From: Oscillospiraceae bacterium | Lineage (GTDB): Bacteria; Bacillota; Clostridia; Oscillospirales; Oscillospiraceae | Reading direction: 5' to 3' | Assembly: GCA_020025515.1 (NCBI GenBank) | Contig: JAHHRZ010000003.1 | Coordinates: 140,597 to 204,596, forward strand | Length of the DNA: 64,000 nucleotides | In this document: piece by piece, positions 52,334 through 62,007 of the stretch | Position numbering within the stretch: the first letter of the stretch is position 1 | Layout: each line of letters begins with the position of its first letter | Position numbers and translations under genes: made by a program | Notes under the pieces: generated by a model | The model's input: the letters and a program-made list of their open reading frames with translations, nothing else | Databases searched by the model: none | Told to the model about the DNA's origin: nothing

Positions 52334-53236
52334 ATGGATTACGATGTGAGCCAAGACGGCTATGATGACATTCTGGAAAACGCCTCTCCACCCCAAAAAG
52401 CATCCACCCCTCGATTGAATCCGGAGGACTTTGCGGCAAAGAAAAAAGCACAGCGTGAAGCGGTTTACTCCATGGTGGAACAGACTACCAAGGCAGTTTC
52501 GACAGACGGTCAGCAATTCCAGGCATATTTGGACCTGCAGGCCCGGCTGGAGAATTACTCCGTCAATAATGGGCTGCTGATATTGGCCCAATGTCCCGGA
52601 GCTACGCAGCTCCGGGATTTTGATGGCTGGAAAGCAAAAGGCGCCATGGTGAAACGAGGCCAGAAGGGAATCTCCATCCTGGAACCCGGAAGGCAGTACA
52701 CCACCGCAGACGGCCGCATTGGTACTTATTATGAGGTCAAAAGCGTGTTTGACATTACTCAAACCAATGCTGCCATCTCAGGGAGAAAACCAGCCTATGA
52801 TAACCGCACCATGGCTGCCGCCCTTATCGCCAAACGACCTGTTCCCATTGAGTTAGTAGACCGTCTTTCAGCAGGTGCATCTTACGATTCAGCCAATAAG
52901 AAAATCGTGGTGCAACGTGGGATGGACTTTAACTCCATGTTCTGCTGTGTGTCCAACGCTCTTGCAAAAGCGGAAATTCATTTGCATGGTGGGAATCCTG
53001 ATGCTCCTGCGGCTTCCTTTCAGGCGTATTGTGCATCCTACATGATGTGCAAAAAATACGGCTTAGATGTGATCCGCTATAACTTCTCATCCCTGCCTGA
53101 TTGTATATCCGCCGACACAAAAGAGGTCAGGCGAGAGCTAAACCATCTCCATGATTTATTTAAGACCATGACCGTTCGTATGGATCGGTCATTGAGTCAG
53201 TCTCATAGGTCCGCACCAACCCAGGAGGCACGGTAA
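52334..53236 (+). CDS. ArdC-like protein with degenerate metallopeptidase site
   Basis: ArdC proteins bind single-stranded DNA and protect transferred DNA from host restriction. The 300 residues contain an ArdC N-terminal-like domain (about 55-140, ENYSVNNGLLILAQCPGATQ, FDGWKAKGAMVKRGQKGISI) and then the place of the zinc peptidase. In ArdC this has HExxH; here the corresponding helix reads ALAKAEIHLHG, so the motif is broken and peptidase activity is unlikely. Single-strand binding could remain. The ATG lies 2 bases after the PcfB stop with AAAGGAGCGG upstream. Part of the transfer operon. Confidence 0.7.
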   Translation: MDYDVSQDGYDDILENASPPQKASTPRLNPEDFAAKKKAQREAVYSMVEQTTKAVSTDGQQFQAYLDLQARLENYSVNNGLLILAQCPGATQLRDFDGWKAKGAMVKRGQKGISILEPGRQYTTADGRIGTYYEVKSVFDITQTNAAISGRKPAYDNRTMAAALIAKRPVPIELVDRLSAGASYDSANKKIVVQRGMDFNSMFCCVSNALAKAEIHLHGGNPDAPAASFQAYCASYMMCKKYGLDVIRYNFSSLPDCISADTKEVRRELNHLHDLFKTMTVRMDRSLSQSHRSAPTQEAR

Positions 53237-53275
53237 TGGGGAAAAAACAAACAACCTTCTGAAGGGGAATTATCT

Positions 53276-55078
53276 ATGGACAATTCAAAAAAACAGATCT
53301 GGACATATTTATTTGGAACACTCCCCGTTGCATGGTTTGGACTTTTAATTGCTCCAGCGGCATCAGGGGGACTTCCAGAAATTGTCCGCCAGCTTCCCGC
53401 ACTTCTCGACCATCCATTTCAGCTCGTTTGGTGTGAAAGCAGCGTGAAGTCCGTCCTGGTATGCCTGGCAGTCTATGTAGTGGCCATTGGAATTTTGGTC
53501 TCCTCTTCCAAAAATTACCGCAGAGGCATGGAATATGGCTCCGCCAGGTGGGGCAATGCAAAAGACCTATGCAAAAAGTACCAGGCAAAACCGCCAAACC
53601 CCAACAAACCGCTGACTATGCTGGTACGTATGGGCCTGGATACAAAAAAACACCTCAGAAACCTTCACACCCTCGTTGTAGGCGGCAGTGGTTCCGGTAA
53701 AACACGATTTTATGCCAAAGCCTGTCTCTATGAGGCCAACACCTCTTACGTTGTGCTGGCCCCCAAAGGTGAGCTGCCGCGGGATTCCGGTCACCTTCTG
53801 GTAAACAAAGGGTATGAAATTCGTGTTCTTGATCTGCTGCATATGGAAAAGAGTCACTGCTACAATCCGTTCGTATACATTCGCAATGATGATGATATTC
53901 AAAAGCTGGTGACTAACTTATTCAAAGCCACCACCCCGAAGGGGTCTCAAAGTGCAGACCCCTTTTGGGACAATGCAGCAGCTATGCTTCTGAAGGCCAT
54001 TCTGTTTTACCTCTACCATGAAGCACCACCGGAGGAACAGAACTTCTCCATGGTCATGGAGATGCTAAGAGCCGGAGAGGTCAACGAAGAGGACAGCAAT
54101 GCACAATCGCCCCTGGACATTCTGTTTTACCGGCTGGAGATGAAAAATCCTCTGCACGTTGCCGTTAAATACTATCGGGACTACCGTGGCGGTGCGGCAA
54201 AGACTCTGAAATCCATTCAGATCACATTGGCAGCCCGCCTGGAGAAATTTAACCTGGCCTCTCTTGCAGCCCTCACCGCTGCGGATGAACTGGACCTGCC
54301 AACATTGGGAGAGCGGAAGACCGCTCTGTTCTGCCTGATTCCGGACAATGATACCAGCTACAACTTTCTGGTGTCTCTGCTATACACCCAGCTCTTCCAG
54401 CAGCTGTTTGACCAGGCCGATCACATCCACGGTGGAGCACTTCCAGTTCCTGTCCATTTTCTAATGGACGAATTTGCAAATGTCAGCCTTCCGGATGATT
54501 TTGACAAAATACTGGCCACGATGCGGTCCCGAAATATTTTTGTCTCTATCATTTTGCAGAACCTTGCCCAGCTCAAGGCTCTGTTTGAGAAGCAATGGGA
54601 ATCCATTGTCGGCAACTGCGATACATTCTTGTACTTAGGCGGTAACGAGCAGAGCACCCATGAGTATGTGTCAAAGCTCCTGGGCAAGGAGACCATCGAT
54701 ACGAACACCTTTGGCAAATCCCGTGGCCGTAACGGCAGCTACAGCACCAATTATCAGCAAGCCGGACGGGAGCTTATGACCCCCGATGAGGTCCGCATGC
54801 TGGACAATCAGTATGCACTTCTCTTCATCCGAGGAGAACGGCCTGTCAAGGATTTAAAATATGACATTCTGAAGCATCCCAATGTGGCCCTTACGGCAGA
54901 TGGTGGAACAAGCCCCTACATCCATGGCGGAATCTCTAACAGCGTGGCATCGATTACAGTGATAGGCATGCGTGATGCTCAGCAGCATACCCCGGAGCCG
55001 CTGTGGGAAATCATTCCAGACACCGCAGACTGTGAGATCCTTACCAACGAGGAAATTGAGGCCCTATACTTAACCTAA
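53276..55078 (+). CDS. VirD4/TraG-type coupling protein
   Basis: A membrane ATPase that takes the relaxase-DNA complex to the secretion channel. The 600 residues have two N-terminal spans (about 8-30 and 58-78), Walker A GGSGSGKT (from residue 136), the TraG block APKGELPRDSG, Walker B LMDEFANV (about 396-403) with PDDFDKILATMRSRN, and a C-terminal all-beta and helix region. The length is typical for Firmicutes. GAAGGGGAA precedes the ATG. The neighbours are a relaxase complex upstream and channel genes downstream. Confidence 0.94.
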   Translation: MDNSKKQIWTYLFGTLPVAWFGLLIAPAASGGLPEIVRQLPALLDHPFQLVWCESSVKSVLVCLAVYVVAIGILVSSSKNYRRGMEYGSARWGNAKDLCKKYQAKPPNPNKPLTMLVRMGLDTKKHLRNLHTLVVGGSGSGKTRFYAKACLYEANTSYVVLAPKGELPRDSGHLLVNKGYEIRVLDLLHMEKSHCYNPFVYIRNDDDIQKLVTNLFKATTPKGSQSADPFWDNAAAMLLKAILFYLYHEAPPEEQNFSMVMEMLRAGEVNEEDSNAQSPLDILFYRLEMKNPLHVAVKYYRDYRGGAAKTLKSIQITLAARLEKFNLASLAALTAADELDLPTLGERKTALFCLIPDNDTSYNFLVSLLYTQLFQQLFDQADHIHGGALPVPVHFLMDEFANVSLPDDFDKILATMRSRNIFVSIILQNLAQLKALFEKQWESIVGNCDTFLYLGGNEQSTHEYVSKLLGKETIDTNTFGKSRGRNGSYSTNYQQAGRELMTPDEVRMLDNQYALLFIRGERPVKDLKYDILKHPNVALTADGGTSPYIHGGISNSVASITVIGMRDAQQHTPEPLWEIIPDTADCEILTNEEIEALYLT

Positions 55079-55114
55079 AAATTTTGAAAATCAAGCTTAG
55101 GAGGTATTCACAGC

Positions 55115-55456
55115 ATGAATACAGCAGTAACTCTTACCCACTCAAAAAATCGCAAACGCATCATTTTTCAATGCATTTGTCTCATCCTCTGTCTGTCCTG
55201 CATGACAATGATCGCCTTTGCCGATGAAGGCGAAGGGGAAGGCGGCGATCCTATCGCAGCCGTCAGCAATTTCTCAGACTTTCTCTTCAGCATCATCCGT
55301 GTAGTCGGCATCGTAATAACCGGATGGGGTCTTGTCCAGGTCGGTCTGTCGATTCAGTCTCACGATCCCAGCCAACGATCCAATGGTGTTTTAAGTTTGG
55401 TTGGCGGCATTATCATCATTTTCGTAAAGGAAATTATCAATATCATCACCGGCTAA
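55115..55456 (+). CDS. VirB2/TrbC-like small exported membrane protein
   Basis: A 113-residue protein with a signal-like start (residues 18-36) and two further spans (about 55-75 and 90-108) separated by a short hydrophilic loop. It resembles the conjugative pilin or channel subunits (VirB2/TrbC or the Maff2 type) that occupy this place just after the coupling protein. AGGAGGTATT lies upstream of the ATG. A putative cleavage site follows AFA. Assignment is based mainly on layout and neighbourhood. Confidence 0.7.
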   Translation: MNTAVTLTHSKNRKRIIFQCICLILCLSCMTMIAFADEGEGEGGDPIAAVSNFSDFLFSIIRVVGIVITGWGLVQVGLSIQSHDPSQRSNGVLSLVGGIIIIFVKEIINIITG

Positions 55457-55513
55457 TCATAGGCAAACAACAGGGCAGGCCCCCACCGGCCTGCCCGAAA
55501 GGAGGTACACAGA

Positions 55514-56344
55514 TTGAGCGACAACTGGATCGTTCAAAGCTTGGAAAAAGCATTAAATTCCTGGGATAATGCGCTTGTCAGTATTCAAAACATTCTGACA
55601 ACCTCTCCAAAGAACTATCAGGACGGCGCTATATGGAATGCTATCGTATCGGTGAACGAAACCCTGCAGACCATTGGATATGGCTTGCTGGTCGTTTTCT
55701 TCTTAGTCGGTGTGATCAAGACCTGCGGCAGTATTGCAGAGGTAAAAAAACCAGAGCACGCCCTTAAGCTGTTCATCCGCTTCATCCTCGCAAAAGCGGC
55801 CATAGGCAGCAGTCTCGAAATTTTGAGTGCTTTCATGGATGTTGCACATGGAATCATGCAAACCATTCTTGGTACCAGCGCCATAACAAGTGAATCTGCA
55901 ATCCCCGCTGAAATTATAACCGCCATTGAAGATTGTGGCTTTCTGGACTCCATTCCACTCTGGATCGTGGCATTTTTAGGCCGGTTGGTTGTGACTGTCA
56001 TTGCCTTTGTTTTAATACTGACTGCCTATGGCCGATTTTTCAAAATCTATACCTATATCGCCCTGGCACCCATCCCCATGTCTGCATTTGCGGGAGAACC
56101 CACACAAAACGTGGGCAAAAGTTTTATCAACAGTTTTGCCGGAGCCTGTCTGCAGGGAGCCATTATCGCAATCAGCTGCATCATTTTTTCTCTCTACGCT
56201 TCCTCCCCACCCACTGTAGATGTGGACGCTTCCGCCGTTACAATGGCCTGGAGCTATATGGAATCTCTGATCCTGAACATGTTAATTATGGCATTTACAG
56301 TGAAGGCGTCGGATCATGTGGTGCGGGAAATGATGGGACTATAA
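55514..56344 (+). CDS. VirB6/TrbL-like channel membrane protein
   Basis: A 276-residue polytopic protein with about six spans (around residues 55-75, 90-110, 150-175, 180-200, 205-225, 250-270), the pattern of VirB6/TrbL-type channel subunits in Firmicutes elements. Residues such as YGRFFKIYTYIALAPIPMSA fit the family. It starts at TTG 55514, set by AAAGGAGGT, the most likely start. It probably forms part of the membrane pore with the VirB2-like and PrgI proteins. Confidence 0.8.
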   Translation: MSDNWIVQSLEKALNSWDNALVSIQNILTTSPKNYQDGAIWNAIVSVNETLQTIGYGLLVVFFLVGVIKTCGSIAEVKKPEHALKLFIRFILAKAAIGSSLEILSAFMDVAHGIMQTILGTSAITSESAIPAEIITAIEDCGFLDSIPLWIVAFLGRLVVTVIAFVLILTAYGRFFKIYTYIALAPIPMSAFAGEPTQNVGKSFINSFAGACLQGAIIAISCIIFSLYASSPPTVDVDASAVTMAWSYMESLILNMLIMAFTVKASDHVVREMMGL

Positions 56345-56360
56345 AGAAGGAGTGACAAAC

Positions 56361-56810
56361 TTGGAAGTAAAAATCAACAAGGATATCCGGCAATACAGCG
56401 AATCTGTCTTTTTCGGTATGTCTATGAGGCAGTGCATCGGTACAGGAGCCGCTATAGTTGCAGCAGTAGGAACTGGTCTTATTTTTCGGCATCGCTTTAC
56501 AGAAGATGTCCTTTCCTGGCTGTGTATCCTGGCCGCAACTCCCTTTGCTCTATTGGGTTTTATCCAGTACCACGGCATGTCCGCAGAGCAGGCGCTCTGG
56601 GCATGGCTGCGATCTGAGGTATTAGAGCCTCGCATGCTGTTAAATCGCACAAACAATTTACACCTGAAGGATATAAGCGGAGTACTTGCGCAAAAACAGA
56701 CTGAAAGCCTAGGCCGAACATCTGCGCAGCAATGGGTGGATCGGCACCTGCTGAGAAAGAAAACACAGACACAGATGGAGGTAGAGTCCCATGATGAAAA
56801 CCCTGGCTGA
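56361..56810 (+). CDS. PrgI-family conjugation membrane protein (VirB3-like)
   Basis: A 149-residue protein with two close spans (about residues 25-45 and 52-70) after the typical start MEVKINKDIRQYSESVFFGM, which defines the PrgI family. It starts at TTG 56361 with GAAGGAG 9-10 bases upstream; a GTG nine bases earlier lies too close to the site. The end overlaps the start of the VirB4 gene by 20 bases. PrgI is believed to link the VirB4 ATPase to the membrane. Confidence 0.85.
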   Translation: MEVKINKDIRQYSESVFFGMSMRQCIGTGAAIVAAVGTGLIFRHRFTEDVLSWLCILAATPFALLGFIQYHGMSAEQALWAWLRSEVLEPRMLLNRTNNLHLKDISGVLAQKQTESLGRTSAQQWVDRHLLRKKTQTQMEVESHDENPG

Positions 56811-59139
56811 CATCAAAAAACAGGAAAAGCAGCCGTTCAAGATACCACGCTCAATTCAAGATATCATTCCCATTCAGAGGATCTGGGCAGATGGCATTTG
56901 TCAGGTGGGTCAAACCAGCTATTCGCAGACCTGGAAATACACAGATGTCAACTACATGGTGGCCAGCGAGGAAGACCAGGAGGTTATGTTCTTAAAATAC
57001 TCCTCCCTCCTCAACAGCATGGATTCCGGTTCTGTGGGAAAAATCACAATCAACAACTATCGAATGAATCAGGTGGACTGGGAAAAGGCCATTACCATTC
57101 CTCTTAAGGAGGATGGGCGGGATCAATATCGAAATGAGTACAATCAGGCCATCATGGAAAAAGCCGTAGGAGACAGCGGCCTTGTCCAGGAGAAGTACAT
57201 CACCATAACCACATTCAAGCGGGATGTAAATGCTGCCAGAACCTATCTGTCCCGAGCCGGTGCCGGACTCAGTTCCCACTTTTCGAATCTGGGTTCCAGA
57301 TGTAATGCTCTGGATGCAGCAGAGAAACTCCGAATCTTTCACGATTTCTACCAGCCCGGACTGGAAAGCAGCTACCACTTCGATCTTCAGGAGTCTATGG
57401 CAAAGGGCCATGACTTCCGGGACTACATCGCCCCCCAATCCATGGTACGCCACAAGGATTATCTGGAGATTGGCAATCAGTTTTGCAGGGTTCTGTACCT
57501 GAAGGAATACGCTTCCTTCCTGAAGGACGATATGGTAACACGGCTCACAGATCTGAGCCGCAGCCTGATGCTCTCTATTGACTTTATCCCCGTTCCCATG
57601 GAGGAGGCCATAAAGGAAGCCGAAAGCCGAGTGATGGGTGTTGAAACCAACATCCACAACTGGCAAAGAAAGCAAAATCAAAATAACAATTTTTCAGCCA
57701 CTCTTCCTTACGATATGGAGCTTCAGCGAAAAGAGGCCAATGATTTTCTGGACGATATGCGCACACGAAACCAGCGCATGATGCTGTCCATCCTGACTCT
57801 GGCCATAACCGCCGACAGTAAGGAACAGCTGGACAATGACACGGAGGAAATTCTGTCCATTGGTCAAGAATACCTGTGCCAGTTCGCCACCATGACCTAC
57901 CAGCAAACGGATGCTCTTAATACGGCCCTTCCCTTTGGTGTTCGGCATGTAACACCGTACAGAACCCTGAACACTGAAAGCCTGGCCATCTTCATGCCCT
58001 TCAAAGTGCAGGAGGTCCAGGAGCCCGGGGGAATTTACCTTGGCATCAATGCCATTTCTCAGAATTTGATTCTCTGCAACCGAAGCAACCTGAAAAATCA
58101 GGCTGCTTTTTTGTTGGGCGTTCCGGGTTCCGGAAAGTCCTTCATTGCGAAAGAGCTGATTGTACCGCTCATTCTTGGCACGGAAGATGATATTCTGATC
58201 TGCGATCCGGAAGGCGAATTCGGCCACCTGTGCCGTGCTCTGGGCGCAGAGGAGACCACGGTAATTCAAATGGCCGCCGGTGGAAAAGACCGGCTCAACG
58301 CCATGTACATGGTTGAGGGCTATGGCGAGAAAAACCCCATTGTGTCCAAGTCTCAGTTTATCATGTCACTGGTTCAGCAGCTGGACAAAAACGGCGTAGG
58401 CCCTCAGCATAAATCTATCATAGACCGCTGTGTGGCCATGGTTTACGAAGATGCCGACAATACCGGAAAGCCCTGCACCTTATGCGATCTGCGGCAAAAG
58501 CTCATGGAACAGCCGGAACCCATTGCACAGGATATCGCCCTGACCCTGGAGCTGTTTACCACCGGCACCCTGGACATCTTTGGCAAAGAAAGCAACGTTA
58601 ATTTGGAAAATCGCATCCTGGTATTCGATATCCACGAGCTGAGCGAACAGCTCAAGACTGCCGGTCTGCTGGTCATTACAGACACCATTTTGAACCGTGT
58701 CAACATCAACTGGAAGCGTGGCAAGCGCACTCACATCTTCATCGATGAATTCCATGTAGTCTTTGGCAATGAGCAGGGTGCAAACTTCTTCGATTCAGCC
58801 TGGCGTCAGTTTAGAAAACGTGGTGCGCATCCCACGGCAATTACTCAAAATGTGGAGTATCTGCTTGGCTCCCCGGTGGCCAGAATGATGCTGTCCAACT
58901 CCGAGTGCAACATCATGCTCTCTCAGGCCGCTTCTGACCGTCAGGAGCTTGCAAGTCTGCTCCATATATCCGATGACCAGATGTCCTATTGCACCAATAC
59001 ACAACCAGGCTGCGGCCTCCTGAAGTACGGCAGCGCCATTGTGCCATTCGAGAACCGCTTCCCCAGGAACACAAAGCTGTACGAACTGATGACTACCAAG
59101 CTGGGCGAGGGTGTCTTTGGCGGTGGCGGCAATGCCTAA
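56791..59139 (+). CDS. VirB4/TrbE-type conjugation ATPase
   Basis: Energises assembly of, and transport through, the mating channel. The 782 residues have the CagE/VirB4 N-terminal domain (1-400), Walker A GVPGSGKSFIAKE (from residue 443), Walker B ICDPEGEF-type and IFIDEFHVVFGNE, and the C-terminal Arg/Gln region NVEYLLGSPVARMML. All motifs are intact. ATG ATG at 56791 lies within the end of PrgI, and its stop overlaps the CHAP protein start (ATGCCTAA), so the genes are translated as a tight operon. Confidence 0.93.
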   Translation: MMKTLADIKKQEKQPFKIPRSIQDIIPIQRIWADGICQVGQTSYSQTWKYTDVNYMVASEEDQEVMFLKYSSLLNSMDSGSVGKITINNYRMNQVDWEKAITIPLKEDGRDQYRNEYNQAIMEKAVGDSGLVQEKYITITTFKRDVNAARTYLSRAGAGLSSHFSNLGSRCNALDAAEKLRIFHDFYQPGLESSYHFDLQESMAKGHDFRDYIAPQSMVRHKDYLEIGNQFCRVLYLKEYASFLKDDMVTRLTDLSRSLMLSIDFIPVPMEEAIKEAESRVMGVETNIHNWQRKQNQNNNFSATLPYDMELQRKEANDFLDDMRTRNQRMMLSILTLAITADSKEQLDNDTEEILSIGQEYLCQFATMTYQQTDALNTALPFGVRHVTPYRTLNTESLAIFMPFKVQEVQEPGGIYLGINAISQNLILCNRSNLKNQAAFLLGVPGSGKSFIAKELIVPLILGTEDDILICDPEGEFGHLCRALGAEETTVIQMAAGGKDRLNAMYMVEGYGEKNPIVSKSQFIMSLVQQLDKNGVGPQHKSIIDRCVAMVYEDADNTGKPCTLCDLRQKLMEQPEPIAQDIALTLELFTTGTLDIFGKESNVNLENRILVFDIHELSEQLKTAGLLVITDTILNRVNINWKRGKRTHIFIDEFHVVFGNEQGANFFDSAWRQFRKRGAHPTAITQNVEYLLGSPVARMMLSNSECNIMLSQAASDRQELASLLHISDDQMSYCTNTQPGCGLLKYGSAIVPFENRFPRNTKLYELMTTKLGEGVFGGGGNA

Positions 59140-60853
59140 GATACGAACCTGGGACAGTGGCAGAATCAAAAAAGCCACCGCTGCCCCCAAAACCGTCTCA
59201 AAAGCAGGAAAAAGCGCCATCCGCTATGCAGGCAGCAGGGCAAAGGCGGCCAAAGCAGCCAGCGGACGCACCCAAGACGGCGGCGCTGAGGCTGCAGCTG
59301 CGGAGCTGATGTCCGATACTCTCAGCGATTCCGCTCAGAGATTTGTTCGCAAGTCCGGATCTCTTGGCCATCGGGCCGGAACTTGGGGGATTCGTCGCCT
59401 GATCCAAAGGCGGCGCACCGCAAACGCTTGGAAGAAAGCCGGACAGGCGGCTTCCCCAATATCTCCTCATGTTTCGGAGCAGAAGATCCCTCTGCCCTTT
59501 AAACAGAGCTCGTCATACTCTCCCACCCTTTCCACCGGCAAACGCACCGGCATTTCCATCCGAAAAGACAAGCCGGATATCAAGATGTCTGATCGTTCGG
59601 TCAAACGGCCTTACGGAAAAATTCGTACATCTACTCCAAAAATGAATATCAAAGGAGCCAATGCCACAGAAAAAGCCGCTCAGGCCGCAGCAAAAAAAGC
59701 TGCGGCGAAAGCGGCCTCTGTGAACTCGGCCAGAGCCGCAGCAAGCAAAGCAAAACAGGTGGCAGCAGCGACAAAAGAAGCCGGTATCAAGGCCATCAAG
59801 GCCCTGATGCACGCTGCCCGGGCCGCTGTTCGGTCTTTGATGATGCTGGTAGCCGCAGCCTCTGTTCCAATATTGACGGCACTCATTATGATCTGTGCGG
59901 CTGCCTCCATTGTGGGCTCTGTTTTCGGTATTTTCTTCTCCAGCGGAAAAGGGGAATGGACATTACGGTCGGAAGTGAAAAAAATCAATCAGGAATATGA
60001 GGAAAAGATCGAAAACATCAGAACCAATACGGAGCATGACACAATGCATCTAGACGGTATCAAGGCTACCTGGACGGATGTTCTGGCAATTTATTCCGTC
60101 AAAATGGTCAACGATCCGGAAGATCCGGAAGAGGTGGCCACTATGTCCAGAAAAAAAGCAAGATTTCTGAAAAAGACCTTCTGGGAAATGAACGAGGTTA
60201 CCTCCGGCACGGAAAAAATCACTGAAACCACTGTTGTAAACGGGGCAGATCAGCAAAAAACATACACCGTTCTGAATATAACAACCTCCCATAAAACTGC
60301 CTGGGAGATGGCCGATAAACTGAATTTTGACGAAGAAAAACGCCAGCAGCTGGCAGAGCTGCTGGCCGAAGACAAGCAGGATTACTGGAATGATGTCCTC
60401 TATGGAATCGGTAAGGGAGACAACAATATCGTCTCTGTGGCCCTTTCACAAGTTGGCAATATTGGCGGCGAACCCTACTGGAGCTGGTATGGATACCAGG
60501 GCAGAGTCCCCTGGTGTGCCTGCTTTGTCAGCTGGTGTGCCGACCAGTGCGGCTATATTGAGGAGGGCATTATCCCCAAATTTTCAGGCGTCGGAACTGC
60601 TGAAGACTTTTATAAGGAACGGGGGCAATGGGCCGATCGGAACTATGTCCCTTCTCCCGGTGACATCATCTTTTTCGACTGGGCCGAATATGGGCAGCCG
60701 GATGGGCTTACAGATCACGTGGGCCTTGTGGAACGTGTGGCTGACAACAGAGTCTATACCATTGAAGGCAATAGCGGTAATCAATGTCTCAACTTGAGTT
60801 ATCCCTTAGGCGACCCAGAAATCTATGGATATGGCATTCCCCAATATCCATAA
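59132..60853 (+). CDS. Conjugation cell-wall hydrolase with CHAP domain
   Basis: Cuts peptidoglycan so the channel can pass the wall. The 573 residues have a long Lys/Ala/Arg-rich N-terminal region (1-230), one membrane span (about 235-260), a linker, and a C-terminal CHAP domain (about 435-573) with Cys in WCACFVSWCADQC (Cys462 or Cys464) and His in TDHVGLVERV (His529). An additional lytic transglycosylase domain, often present in such proteins, was not seen. ATG 59132 is used because it overlaps the VirB4 stop by 8 bases; an in-frame GTG at 59111 is possible. A terminator-like stem follows. Confidence 0.85.
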   Translation: MPKIRTWDSGRIKKATAAPKTVSKAGKSAIRYAGSRAKAAKAASGRTQDGGAEAAAAELMSDTLSDSAQRFVRKSGSLGHRAGTWGIRRLIQRRRTANAWKKAGQAASPISPHVSEQKIPLPFKQSSSYSPTLSTGKRTGISIRKDKPDIKMSDRSVKRPYGKIRTSTPKMNIKGANATEKAAQAAAKKAAAKAASVNSARAAASKAKQVAAATKEAGIKAIKALMHAARAAVRSLMMLVAAASVPILTALIMICAAASIVGSVFGIFFSSGKGEWTLRSEVKKINQEYEEKIENIRTNTEHDTMHLDGIKATWTDVLAIYSVKMVNDPEDPEEVATMSRKKARFLKKTFWEMNEVTSGTEKITETTVVNGADQQKTYTVLNITTSHKTAWEMADKLNFDEEKRQQLAELLAEDKQDYWNDVLYGIGKGDNNIVSVALSQVGNIGGEPYWSWYGYQGRVPWCACFVSWCADQCGYIEEGIIPKFSGVGTAEDFYKERGQWADRNYVPSPGDIIFFDWAEYGQPDGLTDHVGLVERVADNRVYTIEGNSGNQCLNLSYPLGDPEIYGYGIPQYP

Positions 60854-60863
60854 AGGCATAGTA

Positions 60864-60895
60864 AAACAGTGCCGCTCTCCAAGGCGGCACTGTTT
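60864..60895 (+). terminator. Terminator-like hairpin after the CHAP gene
   Basis: AAACAGTGCCGC pairs with GCGGCACTGTTT (12 bp, loop of 8); only a short T run follows. Confidence 0.65.
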
Positions 60896-60927
60896 GTACG
60901 CAGAAACCATAAAAGGAGATCCTCTCT

Positions 60928-61239
60928 ATGCATAACAAAAAAACCATTGGCCAACTGGAGGAAGAAGATCGAATCAAAGTTGGTGCTCAGGAGTATGAAG
61001 GGCACAGCTTCCACGATTTGGAACGATATTGTGATGGCGTCCGTCACATGATTATTTTCGATGTTCTGAGCTGCCACAGCCCTGTAGGCTATAAGGGCGA
61101 TCGGATGCGGCTGTATCTGAGCAATCACGGCTATAAGAGGGCGTTAGAGGCACAGGAAAATGGTCATATCACCATCATAAGCCACGCTGAAGTGAATCGT
61201 GGTGAGCTCAGCTACGATTCTAAAAGCCACATTCGATAA
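60928..61239 (+). CDS. Hypothetical protein of the conjugative element
   Basis: A 103-residue soluble protein with mixed helix and strand character and no recognised motif. It has an AAAAGGAGATC ribosome binding site before ATG 60928 and is preceded and followed by strong hairpins, so it forms a short separate unit after the transfer operon. It has a balanced, protein-like composition. Function unknown. Confidence 0.65.
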   Translation: MHNKKTIGQLEEEDRIKVGAQEYEGHSFHDLERYCDGVRHMIIFDVLSCHSPVGYKGDRMRLYLSNHGYKRALEAQENGHITIISHAEVNRGELSYDSKSHIR

Positions 61240-61258
61240 CATCTCACAAAATAGGGTT

Positions 61259-61289
61259 GCCCCGGCAGATCTAGCACATCTGCCGGGGC
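61259..61289 (+). other. Perfect 12-bp GC-rich hairpin
   Basis: GCCCCGGCAGAT (61259-61270) pairs with ATCTGCCGGGGC (61278-61289). No T tract follows; it lies 29 bases before the next start codon. Confidence 0.6.
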
Positions 61290-61317
61290 GTTGCTAAAAA
61301 AAGAAAGGAATTTTAAT

Positions 61318-62007
61318 ATGTCAAAGAACAGCTATGTTGCCGTCCCCAACACCATAATCACTGACCCGGTGCTGTATCCCAGCACCAAGCGGGTCTATGT
61401 GGCCATGCTGGCCTATAAAAGCCGGAAGGGTACTCTGAACAAGACCGTTGCTCAGCTGGCCATGCGGAGCCACTGCAGCCCCTCTGCCGTTCAGCAGGCG
61501 GTTGCCGAGCTTACTAACCGTGGCCTGGTGCAGCGCTCTCGCCGGTACCGCTATTGCGCTCTTCTAAAGCGCAAGATCTATGCTTCAAACACCTACATCT
61601 TGGCCAAGCGGGATTTCTCTGCCGGCTACACCCTGGTTCCCCGGTCTCTCCTGACCCGTGAGCTGACTCATGCAGCCTTCCTGGTGGCACTGTATCTGTA
61701 CATGACTGCCGGGCGGAAAGGCCGGGCCTATCCCTCCCTGCAGCACATTGCGGATGCCCTGTATCTGGCCAAGTCTACGGTCTGCGTGGCCATAGAGACC
61801 CTCCGTCTGCTCCAGGAGCTGTACCGGTATCACTGCCGCAAGGAAAATCACGCCTATTCCTGCAACAGCTACTATCCTACCGGATGGATTAGAAAAGGGT
61901 CTGTTCTGCCGAAAACCGCCCTCTTTCTGTCTGTAATCATACCAGAAACCGCCGACTTCGTCAATATAGGCAGGTCGTCCGATTTTCAGCAAACTACTCG
62001 TTATTAA
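61318..62007 (+). CDS. Winged-helix replication/regulatory protein
   Basis: A 229-residue protein with two winged-helix-like domains. The first (about 10-90) reads SKNSYVAVPNTIITDPVLYP then LNKTVAQLAMRSHCSPSAVQ; the second (about 110-185) reads HIADALYLAKSTVCVAIETL. Proteins of this shape at the end of such elements are annotated as helix-turn-helix or DnaD/replication-initiator types. The ATG at 61318 has GAAAGGAA upstream; TTG at 61291 is rejected. The last 35 residues look unlike a domain and may be a C-terminal extension after a past frame change. Confidence 0.7.
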   Translation: MSKNSYVAVPNTIITDPVLYPSTKRVYVAMLAYKSRKGTLNKTVAQLAMRSHCSPSAVQQAVAELTNRGLVQRSRRYRYCALLKRKIYASNTYILAKRDFSAGYTLVPRSLLTRELTHAAFLVALYLYMTAGRKGRAYPSLQHIADALYLAKSTVCVAIETLRLLQELYRYHCRKENHAYSCNSYYPTGWIRKGSVLPKTALFLSVIIPETADFVNIGRSSDFQQTTRY

